From Leishmania donovani (lineage: Eukaryota; Euglenozoa; Kinetoplastea; Trypanosomatida; Trypanosomatidae): a DNA stretch of 64,000 nt. The translations under genes were made by a program, and so were the position numbers. The stretch lies in NCBI RefSeq assembly GCF_000227135.1, contig NC_018238.1, positions 402,432-466,431 on the forward strand, in the 5' to 3' direction. Below, piece by piece: positions 32,282-44,360 of this stretch. Numbering within the stretch: position 1 is the first letter of the stretch; each line of letters opens with the position of its first letter. The notes beneath the pieces were generated by a model. That model made no database searches and was not told the origin of the DNA. It worked only from the letters and a program-made list of their open reading frames with translations.

Positions 32282-33742
32282 ATGACGAAGCAGGCGAATT
32301 GGTTAATGTCGCTGAAGCCGATGCTGGCGGTGCTGCCGGAGATCGAGAAGCCCCGCCGCATGCCTGGCATCAAGGAGCGCATCATGTGGACAGCTGTGGC
32401 GCTCTTTGTCTTCCTCATTTGCTGCCAAGTCCCCGTGTACGGCGCCCGTCCTGGCAACGCCAGCGACCCGTTCTACTGGATGCGTATTGTGCTGGCGAGT
32501 AACAAGGGCACGCTGATGGAGCTCGGCATCTCGCCTATCGTGTCCGCCTCTCTCATCCTGGAACTTTTAGCTGGCGTGCGCATCCTCACCTACGACCCGA
32601 ACAACCGTGAGGAGCGGGCGGTATTCGAGGGCTTCCAGAAGATGATGGGCCTGGTGATCACGGCGGTGGAGGCGGTGGCGTACGTGTCCTCCGGCATGTA
32701 CGGTGATCCGTCCCGTATTGGTGTGGTCATGTGCGGCTTGATTGTTCTCCAGCTCATGGTGGCAACCATGATTTGCATTCTTCTAGACGAGCTCCTGCAG
32801 AAAGGATGGGGCATTGGCAGCGGCACCTCCCTCTTCATCGCCACAAACGTGTGCGATACCATCATTTGGAAAGCATTCTCTCCTTCCACCATCAACACTG
32901 GCCGCGGCGCCGAGTTTGAGGGTGCCATCATCGCCTTCTTCCACCTGCTCGTCTCGCGCACCGACAAGGTGCGTGCGCTGCGTGAGGCATTTTACCGGCC
33001 GCAGCTGCCGAACCTGACGAACATCTTCTCCACCGCCGTGGTCTTCGTCGTCGTCGTCTTCTTCCAGGGCTTCCGTGTGCCACTCATGACAAAAAGTAAG
33101 TTCAACGGAAACGACCGCCAGCCTTACATGATCAAGCTCTTCTACACGAGCAACATGCCGATCATTCTGCAGACAAGCGTTGTGTCGAACATCAGCTTCT
33201 TTTCTCAGATCCTGTCGCGCCGCTTCGGCAACCGAAACTTCCTGATCAACCTGCTTGGCCGGTGGGAGGAGCGCGGATACAATGGCGGCGGCAACGGTCA
33301 GCTGTTTCCTGTCGGCGGCCTTGCATACTACCTCGTGCCCCCGGCGACCTTCTACGACCTGCTAGCCGACCCCATTCACGCCATATTCTACGTGGTCTTT
33401 GTGCTGACCTCGTGCGCCGTTTTCTCCCGGCTGTGGATCACCATCTCGCACACGGCGCCGCGGGATGTGGCGAAGCAGCTGGCCTCACAGGGCCGCTGGC
33501 TCGTGCAGGCCCGCGAGAGCGAGGATGATATGACCCGGCTCTTGGAGAAGTACATCCCTGTCGCGGCCAGCTTCGGGGGCCTCTGCGTCGGCGCGCTGAC
33601 GATCTTCGCGGACTTTCTTGGCGCCATTGGTAGCGGCACCGGTATCCTGCTCTCCGTCACCATGATCAACCAGTACTACGAGATTCTTCAGCAGGAGGGC
33701 CAGGACCTCGGCTACGGCTTCCTGAAGCAGAAAGTTGCGTAG
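32282..33742 (+). CDS. SEC61A: Protein translocation channel SEC61 subunit alpha
   Basis: The 486-residue product is the pore subunit of the endoplasmic reticulum translocon, which passes or inserts nascent proteins with SEC61 beta and gamma. The length equals the eukaryotic norm (about 475-490). Family landmarks are LPEIEKPRRMPGIKERIMWT at the cytosolic N-terminus, QVPVYG, the ELGISPIVSASLILELLAG helix, DELLQKGWGIGSGTSLFIATN, the cytosolic FQGFRVPLMTK loop, and YTSNMPIILQTSVVSNISFF. The late TM hairpin LCVGALTIFADFLGAIGSGTGILL comes before a polar C-terminus. About ten membrane segments can be read. The ATG at 32282 gives the conserved N-terminus and sits 17 nt after a good acceptor. No unusual feature is seen. 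Confidence 0.97.
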   Translation: MTKQANWLMSLKPMLAVLPEIEKPRRMPGIKERIMWTAVALFVFLICCQVPVYGARPGNASDPFYWMRIVLASNKGTLMELGISPIVSASLILELLAGVRILTYDPNNREERAVFEGFQKMMGLVITAVEAVAYVSSGMYGDPSRIGVVMCGLIVLQLMVATMICILLDELLQKGWGIGSGTSLFIATNVCDTIIWKAFSPSTINTGRGAEFEGAIIAFFHLLVSRTDKVRALREAFYRPQLPNLTNIFSTAVVFVVVVFFQGFRVPLMTKSKFNGNDRQPYMIKLFYTSNMPIILQTSVVSNISFFSQILSRRFGNRNFLINLLGRWEERGYNGGGNGQLFPVGGLAYYLVPPATFYDLLADPIHAIFYVVFVLTSCAVFSRLWITISHTAPRDVAKQLASQGRWLVQARESEDDMTRLLEKYIPVAASFGGLCVGALTIFADFLGAIGSGTGILLSVTMINQYYEILQQEGQDLGYGFLKQKVA

Positions 33743-36700
33743 CTGCGAGCACAGCCGAATCGATGGATCGTAGTTGCCTCTGTGCGCGCGTGGTTGTGCC
33801 GGTCTATGTCCGTGCCTGAGCGGGCGTATGCTAGTATTTTTATTAGTGTCTTTTTCGCTTGCCCAGAGCGCGGCGGGCAGGAGGGCAAGGAAGCCGTGTG
33901 GGCCGCTTCACGCCATCCTTTCTCTTGCTCTTCTCGTTTTGCGACGCACATAAGCCCCGTTTTTTTTTTTTTGCAGACGGGAAGCCTGGGTGGAGATGGA
34001 GTCGTGGCAGTGAAGTGCCAGTGGGGCCCATCGTTGGTGCTCCGTGCGAGACGAGAAGAGTCCGAACACAACGAGGGGTACGAGGACGAAGCACACGCCG
34101 CTGCCTTTGCGCGCCACAGCTTCCGCATGGCCACAGGGGGCGGCAGAGGCGGCGGCATGCACAGAGGAGGCTTTCTATTGCCCTTGTGTATTTGTTCGCT
34201 GCCTATGGCTTCGCCACATGTGCCTGTTCGGCTCTCTGTGTGCGTCTGTGTGCCTGCTGCTGCGGTGTGGCGTTCGCGGTCCGATGGGCCAGAGCGAGAG
34301 CAGGACGGTGACTCGGAGAGGCAGAGGGCGGTGCAGCGACCGAGCAGGTGAGGGCTCGGGGAGTTCGGGGGGGGGGGAAGCGGGAGCGTGTAAGTAAACG
34401 AGATGCCGTTCGACGGTGAAGACACCATGCCCTTTCATGGGCTCTATGCGCTTCTCCCTCAATACCCCGAGCGCGCGCACACATTCCTGGGCTCTTTTTT
34501 TATCGAATGCGTGCCACCGGCGACTGCGCCCCTCTCTCATGGCGGCGCTCTCCCCCATCACTGATGCAGCCCTCCCTCTTCCTGTTTCGTGTGCCCCTTC
34601 TCAGTGCTCGGATCGTGCGCGTCGTGTGTCATGCGCCTCACAGTGGCCACATGCGCCAGCTCACAGTCGATGAACACACTCGCATCCCTTGCCCGCAGCG
34701 GATTCGTGATGCGCTCGACCCATCGTGCCTTTGTGCGCCCGATTATGGTTCGCTGGCGCTGCAGCACGTATCCATTTCGTTCTCTCACTCTATTTCGTCT
34801 GCCGCTCGCTTCGGTGGGCACTTCGCGCTCCTCGTCTATCACGACTAAGTATGCTGTACTTTGGAGGGTGGGCAGCTGCACACGGGAAGAGGCGGGAGAT
34901 GGGTGGCGGGCGAACCGACTCACTGCTGCATTGCCGCCACTGAAAGGATTCGCCCCGCACCGGCGTTTTCTGTCCGCGTTTGTTTTTCTCTGTGCTTGTT
35001 TTTGTGTGTGTGTAGCTGGGCGGGTGGTGCTGCGGCTCTCTTTTCGTTTGTATACGGCCGCGAGCGAAAGAGAAGGAGGCAGAGGCGAAAAAAGGTGTTT
35101 TTTTTTTTAAACGGCCATGGAGGGAGTGACGCCGCCCTCTTGCGTCTCTGCACCTTCCCCATCCCCCTCCTCCTCCACATCCTTTTTGACTCTCCGAGAC
35201 GAGCAAGCATCTCCGACGCGCTGCGGGACGGAGATGAGAGAGGGGGGAGGGGGCAGAGCGTGCAGGTAAGAGATGAGGTGGCGCATGATCGGTTCTCGGC
35301 GCTAAGCATGCGCACACGTGCAAAACAATCGAAAAGCAGAACCCGAGCAACGGGGTGCGCGTGCGTGTCCACGAAGCTTCCCCTTACTTCCCTCTTCTTT
35401 TGCCCATCACTGATGGAGGAATCTATGCGTCTCTCTTCTCGTCAGGTGTGCTCGATTAGGGAGGCCGCCGCGCCTCACCGTTGCCAAAAGGGAAGAGGAG
35501 GAGGCATCTCTCGCATGTGCGCCGCTTCGTTGCCCCTCCCCCTCCCCCCACCCCCCGCAGGGAACTGCGACTGCGAGGGCATGGCTCGAGGTGTGTGCGA
35601 AGAGAGGTGAAGGGGACGACGATGCTGCGAGCTGACACGCTTCCGACTTCTTTTCTCTCGTTCACTCCTCTTTGTGCGTCGAGCGCGGCACGCGCTTGCA
35701 CGTACGGACTTTGGCACACTCCCCGGCGTTGGCTTCCCAACGGCATGCGCGCATACACAAGTACACCACTCTCCTCTGCTTACCACCCTGCGCTTCTCGT
35801 CTCCACCTCTCCTTCGGATCCATCTTGTGCGCGCGTGCCTTACAGAGTGCTGGCGAGGCGGTTTTCTGCCGCGTCCGACGACACCCGCCTCTCTTCCCCG
35901 AAAAAGACCTTGCTCTCTTCGGCGCTATCCGCATCACCTCTCATATACGCACGCGTGTTGCGGAAGAGACGACTTGGAGAGAGAGGGGGAGGGAGGGCGA
36001 AAAAGTGCTTTGCGGTAGGGAGGGAGGGGCGCGCGCGCTGTGTTGTTGCTGCTGTGGATTCCACACGCCCATTCGCGCTCTCGCTTCCGCCCATCACCAC
36101 GCAAACCCACACCGATACAAACTCCTGCTCGTGGAATTCGACTAGTACCACTGTCTTACAGATCTCTTCGTTCCTCTTCTTTTTCGGCCCCCTCATCATA
36201 CCGGAGGAGGGGCTTGTGTCTCTGCCGTTGAACGGTACCCCTACCCTCTCCTTTTACTTTATTGAGCTGGAGGGTGGTGGTGGTCATTTGCTCACGCACC
36301 TCAACGCACGCAGCCCCGTGCTCATAGTAAAGGGGACCCACAGGGAGTGCGTGTGTGTGCCTGTCGATGAGGGGAGAGGGAGGGAGAGGGGGGCTGAACG
36401 CATTAATAAGAAAAGTTCCACGGGCCCCTGCCACACGGCCTCTTGTGGGCGTGCTGGTGTTCGGATTTCGCATTGCTGCTTCGCTCCTGTTCTCGTTTCC
36501 TTATTTGTACGTCTCGCCCTTGTACTCGTGCTTGCTTCGCACGCGCGCCGCATCTCTCTCTCTCTCTCGTGTGCGTATGTGTGCCCTGCTTGGGCACCGT
36601 TAGAAGTGCGTAAAGAGAGGGGTCTACGCGACGCTACACGACATCATCATCACCATATATATACACACACACACACAAACAGACAACAATCAAAAGGAGA

Positions 36701-37415
36701 GGGTGGGCAACAACACGCAGCAGCGGCATAACGCAACGAAAGCGGTGTTGAACCTCTTCCCTCGAGTCCCCGTGTTTCCTCATCTCTTGGCCGGCTTTGG
36801 TGGTCTTTACGGGTATTGTGTTTCGCTCATCAATAACAGATACTAATAATACTAATAAAAAGGGGTCGCAAATAACGGGACAAAACCCTTACACACACGC
36901 GCACACATACACACACGCGGGCGTGCCCGCAGACCCCGCAGCTCGTTTCTCGAATTCCGCACAGCGCACTCAACCAAAACAAGAGAGAAGAGAGCACTGG
37001 CATCACCGTCTGCTTCGTCTTTCTGCGTTCTTTTCCTTCTGCGCTGCCTCTATCGTTTTTCTTTTTTCGTGGGTTTTGTTTTCGCACACGTGTGCCTCTG
37101 ATTTTGCTTGTGCCGTCTCCGTCGCACAGCCTTGTGCGCATGTGTGTGTGCGTGTGTGTGTGTGTGTGCCTTGCGCATTCATCTTGACCGGAAGCCCCCG
37201 TGTCTTCTCTTGCCTTAACTTGTCTTTGCTTGCTCTTCGTTTATTTTGTTTTGGTTTCGTCGCTACAAGAGGCTCCCCCCCGCGCTGCTCTCCTCTCCCC
37301 CTCCACACACACGTTTAAGACCGAAGAAGGAAGGAAAGCAAGTGCACGTGTGGACGGCGTCCCTTAGTGCGTATTTATATGTGTATGTGTGTGTCTCGCT
37401 ATCTTTTCCGGTGCC
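33743..37415. other. Intergenic/UTR region
   Basis: These 3.7 kb have no supported gene. Most is mixed UTR-like sequence with CA/TG arrays (for example 36661-36676 and 37141-37168). The part at 34.4-34.92 kb has no homopolymers or microsatellites and has a more gene-like composition on the minus strand; no identity could be given. Confidence 0.55.
37202..37269 (+). promoter_or_regulatory. Predicted trans-splice acceptor upstream of the giant pseudogene
   Basis: A T-rich tract is followed by AG at 37268-37269, about 146 nt before ATG 37416, so the broken gene still has an acceptor-like site. Confidence 0.4.
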
Positions 37416-40400
37416 ATGCTCTCAGGTGCAGCAGCTGGCGCCCGCAACGCGAATCTGCTGTACACGCTGCGCTCCCTGCACAATGCACACTACCGCGTCC
37501 GCGAGGATGTGGCTGCAGTGCTGCTGCAGGAGGACTTTTTTGAGGAGGCATCGAGAGGCGAATTCTACACCATGAGCTACCTGCGCCATCGCATCCCGTT
37601 CTTGTTCCAACTCGCCCTGCATACGTGGACGCCCCAACAGAGTCGGCAAGCGACGCCGACGTCAGGGCGAACGCCCCTGCACCACGCGGCGCAGCACTCC
37701 ACGGGGGAGGAGGAGAATGACCGAGAAGGCAATAGCCGCCGCAGCGACTCGGACTGCCCTGGCAATGACGAGGCGGCTTGCGGGAACCCGTTCGCAACGA
37801 GCGAGTCGCACTGCGTGCGTGAAGAAAACGAGCGATCACAGCCATCAATGTACCCAGCGACAGCAGAGCCGCAGCCGTCCTCGTCTTCAGGGAGACCGGA
37901 AACGTCTCTTCCATCAGAGCAGCTCACGCAGCTCGCCGTGCTGGCGGTGCATCTGCTCTGTGGCGACCGGTCACGCGTGCGTGAGGGGCCCGCGGAGGCC
38001 TCCATAGCATCGTGCGGGCCTGTCTGGGATGCGCACACGGTGCGTAACTTCTTCGAAGAGCATCGGTGGCTGGTGCAATGGACCAGCCAGGTGCTGAACG
38101 CGCCGTGCGAATGGGTGAATAACGTGGCGAACCGCGCCTTAGAGGACGTTTTGGTAGCACAACCGCAGCGGCCGTCCGCGGGAGAGCCCGGTGCGCCACC
38201 ATAGGGCTTCAGCAGCGGCTCATCCAACCCGCCTCGACTGCCGTCAGCGGTGGGCGCGGCGCCAGCCACCCACCAACGTGCACCACCGCAGCAGTCATCG
38301 CTCAAGATGGCGGCCTCGCCGGTGCAAGCGTGTTCACCCGACGTCACCGATCTCATGCAATCCTCTCCTTGCTCCAGCAGCACAAGCGCTGATCTCACGG
38401 AGCCGCGCTTGCCAAACCTGTCGCTGCTCTCTTCCCATCACGTGGGAACGCCGCCGCTGTCGCAGTACCTCTCTCCTATAGGGTGCCGTACCCCGCTGTC
38501 TCAGCAGCCAACGCCTCCCTCTCCTTCCTCGCCGGCCGGCCAGCGAACTCCACGACCGCAGCCACTCCTGAACGTGCCGGCTCACGGCGAAAGCAGCAGC
38601 GGCAGCACGCCAACGTCCACCACTGGCATGCCAGACCGATCGCATTACATCAACGTGCTCAGCCCCGAGGCCGCTAAGTCCTTCATGACCACTGCGGAAC
38701 TCACGGTCGAGCTGGAGCGGCAGTGCCGTCGCATTCGTCACGCCGTCATGCTGCTCGAGTCTCTTCTGGTGGCTGTCGGGATGGTGGAGCCCTTTCTCTA
38801 CCGTCGACCTGTCTGCTCCTCCCCGATGCGGTCGTGGACGCGGCGTGATAGCAGGCATAGAGGCGCTAGCGGCATATCGGGGTTTAACGCTGCAGACGAC
38901 GAGGACAAGGGTGACAACCATGATTTGCTCGGCGGCGGCTACGCTGACAGCGCTGCGAGGCGACAATGTTGTCTGTGTCACTTGACGACGATGGAGCCTA
39001 GCGCCAGCACCGGCCCCCTGGCCGCGACGCGCCACGTGAGTAACGTTCTGGATGCGAATCGCGACAGTGAGTACGAGGACGAAGCGAACGGCGGCGGGGC
39101 CGGTGGCGGGCTCGCAGACGGGGCGGCTGCTGCGTCGGCACTGGCAGTGGAGGAATCCAGTGAGCCTCCGCAGGAGTTTCTCGTGCGGCACGCCATGCAC
39201 GCTTTTACGCACATGTTCCTCTCCATTACAGCGGTGCGGCAGCGGCTGCAAGCGTACAGCCATGAGCGCCGGCACACGCCTTCGACTGCAACGGTGGCGA
39301 CTGCTGCTGCTGCCGCCGCCGCCCGGGCAAGTTTTTCTCTGACGCCGTTGGCCTCTAATGGGCCGTGCAACACTCTGGGACCTTTCTCGCCGTTCTCCAC
39401 GACGATCAGCGGTGCAGCGAACCTTACCGTCGCCACGGTTAACGCCGCCGCTGCCTCGTCTCCGGTGACGACTGAGGACCCGACAACTCGTTCACACCCG
39501 CTGTTTTCCCCGCTCGCGGCACGCCGACCGCGTACGCCTGCATCAAGTGCCAGCGGCTCCGTCAGCTTGAGGAGCTCCTCATTGATGCTGTGCAGGACAA
39601 TTTCGAGGTGCTGAAGAAATCGGCGATCGCGTTCGTGGCGCATCATTCGGCAATCACAGAGGAAGCTATCTGCGCCATCGACGCCGAGGGCGCCGTTTTC
39701 ACGTTGCAGGCCACCATGATGCTCGCTCACGTCTTCGCACCGGAGGTGCTCGCCACACATCCGCCGGGATCGCCCGGCGGCATGGCATTGGAGTGGATAC
39801 TGAGCTACGTTTTTGCCGGCTGCAACGGCGCGGAGGTGCGCCATCATCAGCAGCAGCAGCGCCATTACGACACTGGCGCCTCCGGCGCTAACTCGAGCCT
39901 TGACTGCTTCAGTCTGATGAACAGCAGCCACAGCAGCACGAGCACGGCGTCGCGTAGTCCTGAGGCGAGAGAGGTGTACACAGGACCGGACGGAGGATGG
40001 CGGAACACAGGCAGCGGCTGCCGCAGCGCCACCCCCCCCCCCGACAGGTGGGGCGCGAACAAGCTCGAGTACGCCGACGCCCTGTTGTGCCTCTGCCTCT
40101 CGGGTGAGATCAGCGACGGCGAGGACGATGACGAGGACGAGGAGGACGACAAGGGCGCCTCGGACGGGAACGGACGAGATGCGGCGGAAAAGGTGCCGAC
40201 GAACATCCGCGTGGGGTACATTCTGGCAGCTTGCTTCACTCGGTGCCAACCGCTCATGACCTTCATTGGGTGGGTGGCTGAAAGCAAGCAGTACAACTGC
40301 AGCCGCACAGTCGCGCAGGCTGTTCTGCAGTACGCCTTCGCACTGTCGCAGACGTCAGCGCGTCTGCTGCGCACACCGCTGCCGACGAGCAGCTGAAGCA

Positions 40401-43400
40401 CGCCCTTTACGGAGTCGATGATGCGTGGCCTGTCGGAGCTTGCGACGCTTATGCACCAATCCGCATCGGTGATGCCGGCACACGGCCTCATGGCAGCAGC
40501 AGCAACGGGTGCCGCGGCCAGTGCGCCTGTGAGCGTTCCTTCGAAGTGGTCATTTACATCCTCTTCTCAGGCGGTGGCGGCAGATGGCAGCCCACTCGCG
40601 ATCCCACGTGCACGGATGCCACCACACCTTGCAGTTCGTGATACTGCGGCTACTGCTGTGGGCCAGACGCAGGAACTCACCCCACTCCTGGCAGCGCAGT
40701 CCAACGTCCCGGCGTCGGCCGTCCTCATGGCGATGCGGCACAGGCCGCACCGCCACGCGTACTCGCTTGTACCGCCGACGGCCGCAGTCGTCACAGGCAC
40801 CACACCGGCAGAGGAGAGCGAGGCTGCCCAGGTGCGGACGCTGCGGCGATGTCTGGCCTTGCACTGGGCCAACTGTGTGCTGCTGTGCGCTCGTGCACTG
40901 ACGCTAGCCGGCACCTACGACATCGCTGTTCCGTATGAGCTCTACACCGATATCCGTACAGCCCGGCTGTGGCTGCGGGAGCGCATGGCGGAGTACCGCG
41001 GTCGCATGAAGGCGCAGTTCGAGGCTGCCTGCGACGAGGTGCGGCTGGCACGACTAAAAGAGGTGTTTGCGCGATGGGACGCGGATGAGCAGCGCATGTC
41101 CGCCAACGACGCGGAGGCCGCTGGGGACATCTACGGGGGCTTTTCAACGGCCACGGTGCCGCAGACGCAACAGGAGACGCCGGGGCCACCGGCGCTCGCC
41201 AGCGTGCACCCACTCGGCAGCGTGACTGCGGCACCCCTGAATCCCGAACCCCTCGCCGCCTCATCTGTCCTCCGCCACCACGCAACCCAAGCGATCACGG
41301 CGACCTCGGACTCCTTCGCTTCCCACAACACCTCCTCTAGGATGCCCACTACGGGCGCCGCCTCGGAGCTGGCGCGGCAGCAGCCGCGGACGCCGCACAG
41401 CAACGGTTCGCGGCCGCCGTCCATCAGCGCCCACCCGCCCGGCCTCTCCGTCCACCGCACCGCTGCCGCCGCCGCCGCCTCCACGGAGAAGGAGAGGTAC
41501 CACCGCGCCTTCGCGGAACCCTTCTGTTTCGGCAGCTCTGACCCTGAGCTGCTGTCAGTCAGCCTGCCAGGTCAGTCGGGAAACGCCGTCCTGGTGCCAA
41601 TCCATGTTATAGTCTTCACTTCACTCTTCACGATTCTCGATGTGATGGGAGACGTTCTCTTGTGCGAGAATCCGCGTCTGAGCACCGTAGTGGCCAATGA
41701 GCTGCTGACGCTGCTCTTCGAGACGAGGTTGAGTGTGCTGGAGCCGCTACACGAGGCGATGGCCGCGGCTGAGCGGCGGGGGTCGACGGCTCCGATGCCG
41801 GACGCCGCGTCGATGGCGTCGTCTCCGTCAGGGTCGTTTTGCCTCACCTTCTCGCGGCCGGACAGCCTCACAGCCCGCCGCTCGGACGCCTCCATGCCGC
41901 CTGCTTCCACACTGGCACCGTCACACTGCCCGCCGCGATCTTCCTCAGACGACGGCAGCGGCGTCTTCGTTGCATCACCGGCGGCGAGCATGGCGCTAAG
42001 TCGGCCGCTGCGCCGTGGCGACGGGAAAACAAGGGCGTCCGGCGCGTCGGGCCGCACCTGCGATAGTGAAAGCCGTGAGGACAGTTGGCGCCTTCGACGA
42101 CACAGAAACGGCCGCGATCCGCCTCCAGCACTCGCGCGTGGCGGCCACATTCTGCTGTTAAACGAGTACGCCCTTCTTCTCGAGGCGGGGCTGCGCTCGC
42201 CGCAAGTGGTCCGCCGCTGGCGCACCGAGTTGAAAGCAAACCCCGAGCGCGCCGCCTGCGGCTACGCGTCTTTGCTGTACCACCTGCAGCTACGTCAGGA
42301 GCAGTGGACCGAAGAGAGTCCGGACGAGTACCACCTTTCGCGTAGGCCGCTGCGACTCATGCTCGACGTGACGGCGCGTGATGTACGAGGCAACATCCAC
42401 GGCAACATTTTGCATGTTGACGGCCTTGACGTCGTGGGCAGCCGCAAGGAGGAGGTGGCGCCGCGGTTAGGTGTGACCTCACCGAGCACCTCGCTGGCCA
42501 CAGCGACCTACTCTGCGGAATGGAACCCAGGATGATGGAGACCTCGGAGCCAGGTGATTCACTCGTGGTGCCGCACGCGACCGCAGCCACAGCCGCCAGT
42601 CGGGTGGCCGCGGCAACCGCTAGCGCCGTCGCCGCAGTGGGGCGCCGCGTCGTCGTCGATCGCGGCGCATGCTCATGGTGTGTTGTCTCTTACCATGGAG
42701 GGAACACCGCCAGAAAGCCAAGGCGGGGAGGCGCGCGGCTCTGCCGACTTCCTCGCTGAGGACACCGCCGACGAGGAGGACCAGCAGCATCAGCGCGATG
42801 GCGGCAGCGCACCAATGCTCGATGTATGTTCGGCACCGAACGCTGGCAACTTCTCTGTGGACTCCCTCGATCCCGGCCACCAGGTCCTCATCGCGCCGCC
42901 AGACGTTGCTCCTATTCCACTGGCCGCCTCCGGGGCGCTGCAGGCCGCGCACGACGCGGACCGAAGTCACGCTCGCAGCGTCGTCATGCCACCTTTCACA
43001 GCGTGCCCTTTTCCACCGCTGCTGCCAGCGACGCCGACGGTAGGGCCTTCGCCGCCGCCGCTACCACAGGAGCTGGGCTCATTGCTACCCCGCCTGAGCT
43101 CCGCTGATTCTCTGAGCTTGGCGGGTGGGAGGTTGAAGATGAGGGACACCAGCATTGCCGCCACTGCACTGCACGGCCAGCCCACTGTGCTGGCCAACTC
43201 CCACTTCTCTGCCCAGGTCGACTACCCGAACCCAGAGAGCGAGTGTGACGACGCCACGCCGCGTCATCCGGAGCTGCGCAGCAGCAGCTCTTGTACTTCA
43301 GCCACCACCGTGGAAGAGGTGGCGAATGACGGGGATGCGCACAGCGCCACCTCGCCTGAGCCCAGGGGAGTGCCCTTGCCGTCGGCCGCGGCGTCGCATT

Positions 43401-44360
43401 ACCCTCACTCGAATGAGCCGCAGAGCCACGACGACTTCGATCACCACCATACCGGCCACGAGGAGCTCCATCCTCGCAACGGACAGGAGAGCCCAGGCAT
43501 GTCCGTGTCGGTGACGGAGCACCGGCACGGCGACATGCGCCACGGCACGACGCGACGCCGCTGCGTCACGCGTGTGCTGCTTGCCGGGCCACGAGGCGAC
43601 CTGGAGACAGTAGTGTCACGCATGCCGCATACGTGGTCGCTGCAGCAGCCGCTGGAAACTCTGCAACAGGAGGCTATGGAGGAGGAGAGGGCCAACGCTG
43701 CAAGTGCAACGGCAGCGACGAGGACGGAGAACGCCGGCTTGGCTGGCGGCAAGGTACCCGATAAGAGCGCTGCCTCAGTGAGGATAAGCTACACCCCCGT
43801 GCGCACGACATTCCCGCTAGCAGCGGCGGCCTCGGAGGAGGAGCGAGCCGAGGAGGACATCGTCGACGTGGCCGCTGCGGAAGAGAAGGCAGCGATGAAC
43901 GCAGAGCTGCACAACAGCGGCGGCAGCGCCGTCGAACCTCCTTCTCGAGAGGGTACCCCGAACGTACGCTTACACGTTGCTCAGGCACCGCACGAGGAGC
44001 AGCAGGAAGAGAGCGAGTGTGGCGTTGTGGTCGCTCATGAGGCCCCAGCGCTGATCGAGGACGTGGTCACTGGTGCTGATAGCGCTGTCGTCCGCGCGGC
44101 CGAGGCGGCTGCGACTGTGGACATCGGCAGCCAACTGGCGGAGGCCACGCCGTGCGCAGACAGGGTCTCCCTGGATTCATCTGCCGCACAGCCGGTGTCA
44201 CAGGTGCCCAAGTAGGAGCAACCCGGAGAGCTGCAGAGGGACACGCCACCGCCACCACCGACGCAACGCCCTGTCGTGCCTGTGACCGCCGCAGCGATTG
44301 CCAGCACCGTCCCACATATTTCGATTGTGCCGCGTCACCCATGGCTGCCGTACGCGGTCT
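37416..44360 (+). pseudogene. Giant conserved-looking gene broken by several stops and a frameshift
   Basis: Open segments follow one another with almost no spacing and without splice-acceptor-like spacers: 37416-38204 (TAG), 38205 to about 39500 in the same frame, then a shift to the +2 frame, to 40396 (TGA), 40397-42535 (TGA), and 42536-44215 (TAG). Protein-like sequence then runs on to TAG near 44358-44360. Joined in order they would describe a protein of about 2300 residues. Ordered blocks include LLYTLRSLHNAHYRVREDV at the start, a FFEEHRWLVQWTSQVL helix, CIKCQRLRQLEELLIDAV just after the shift (from about 39533), an acidic run near 40105-40155, and HILLLNEYALLLEAGLRSP. Ala/Ser/Pro/His-rich linkers lie between. 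No domain was recognised. Read-through of the stops or assembly error are alternatives. The context around 42520-42650 would also fit two compensating frameshifts. Confidence 0.65.

Noticed and set aside
35481..36731. 416-codon + strand frame in the SEC61 downstream region
   Set aside because: It has mixed low-complexity composition ending in CA/TG repeats; no ordered domain or recognisable family is present.
38334..40249. Long minus-strand frames opposite the giant pseudogene
   Set aside because: GC-rich third positions on the + strand leave the antisense open; no motif or splice signal was seen.
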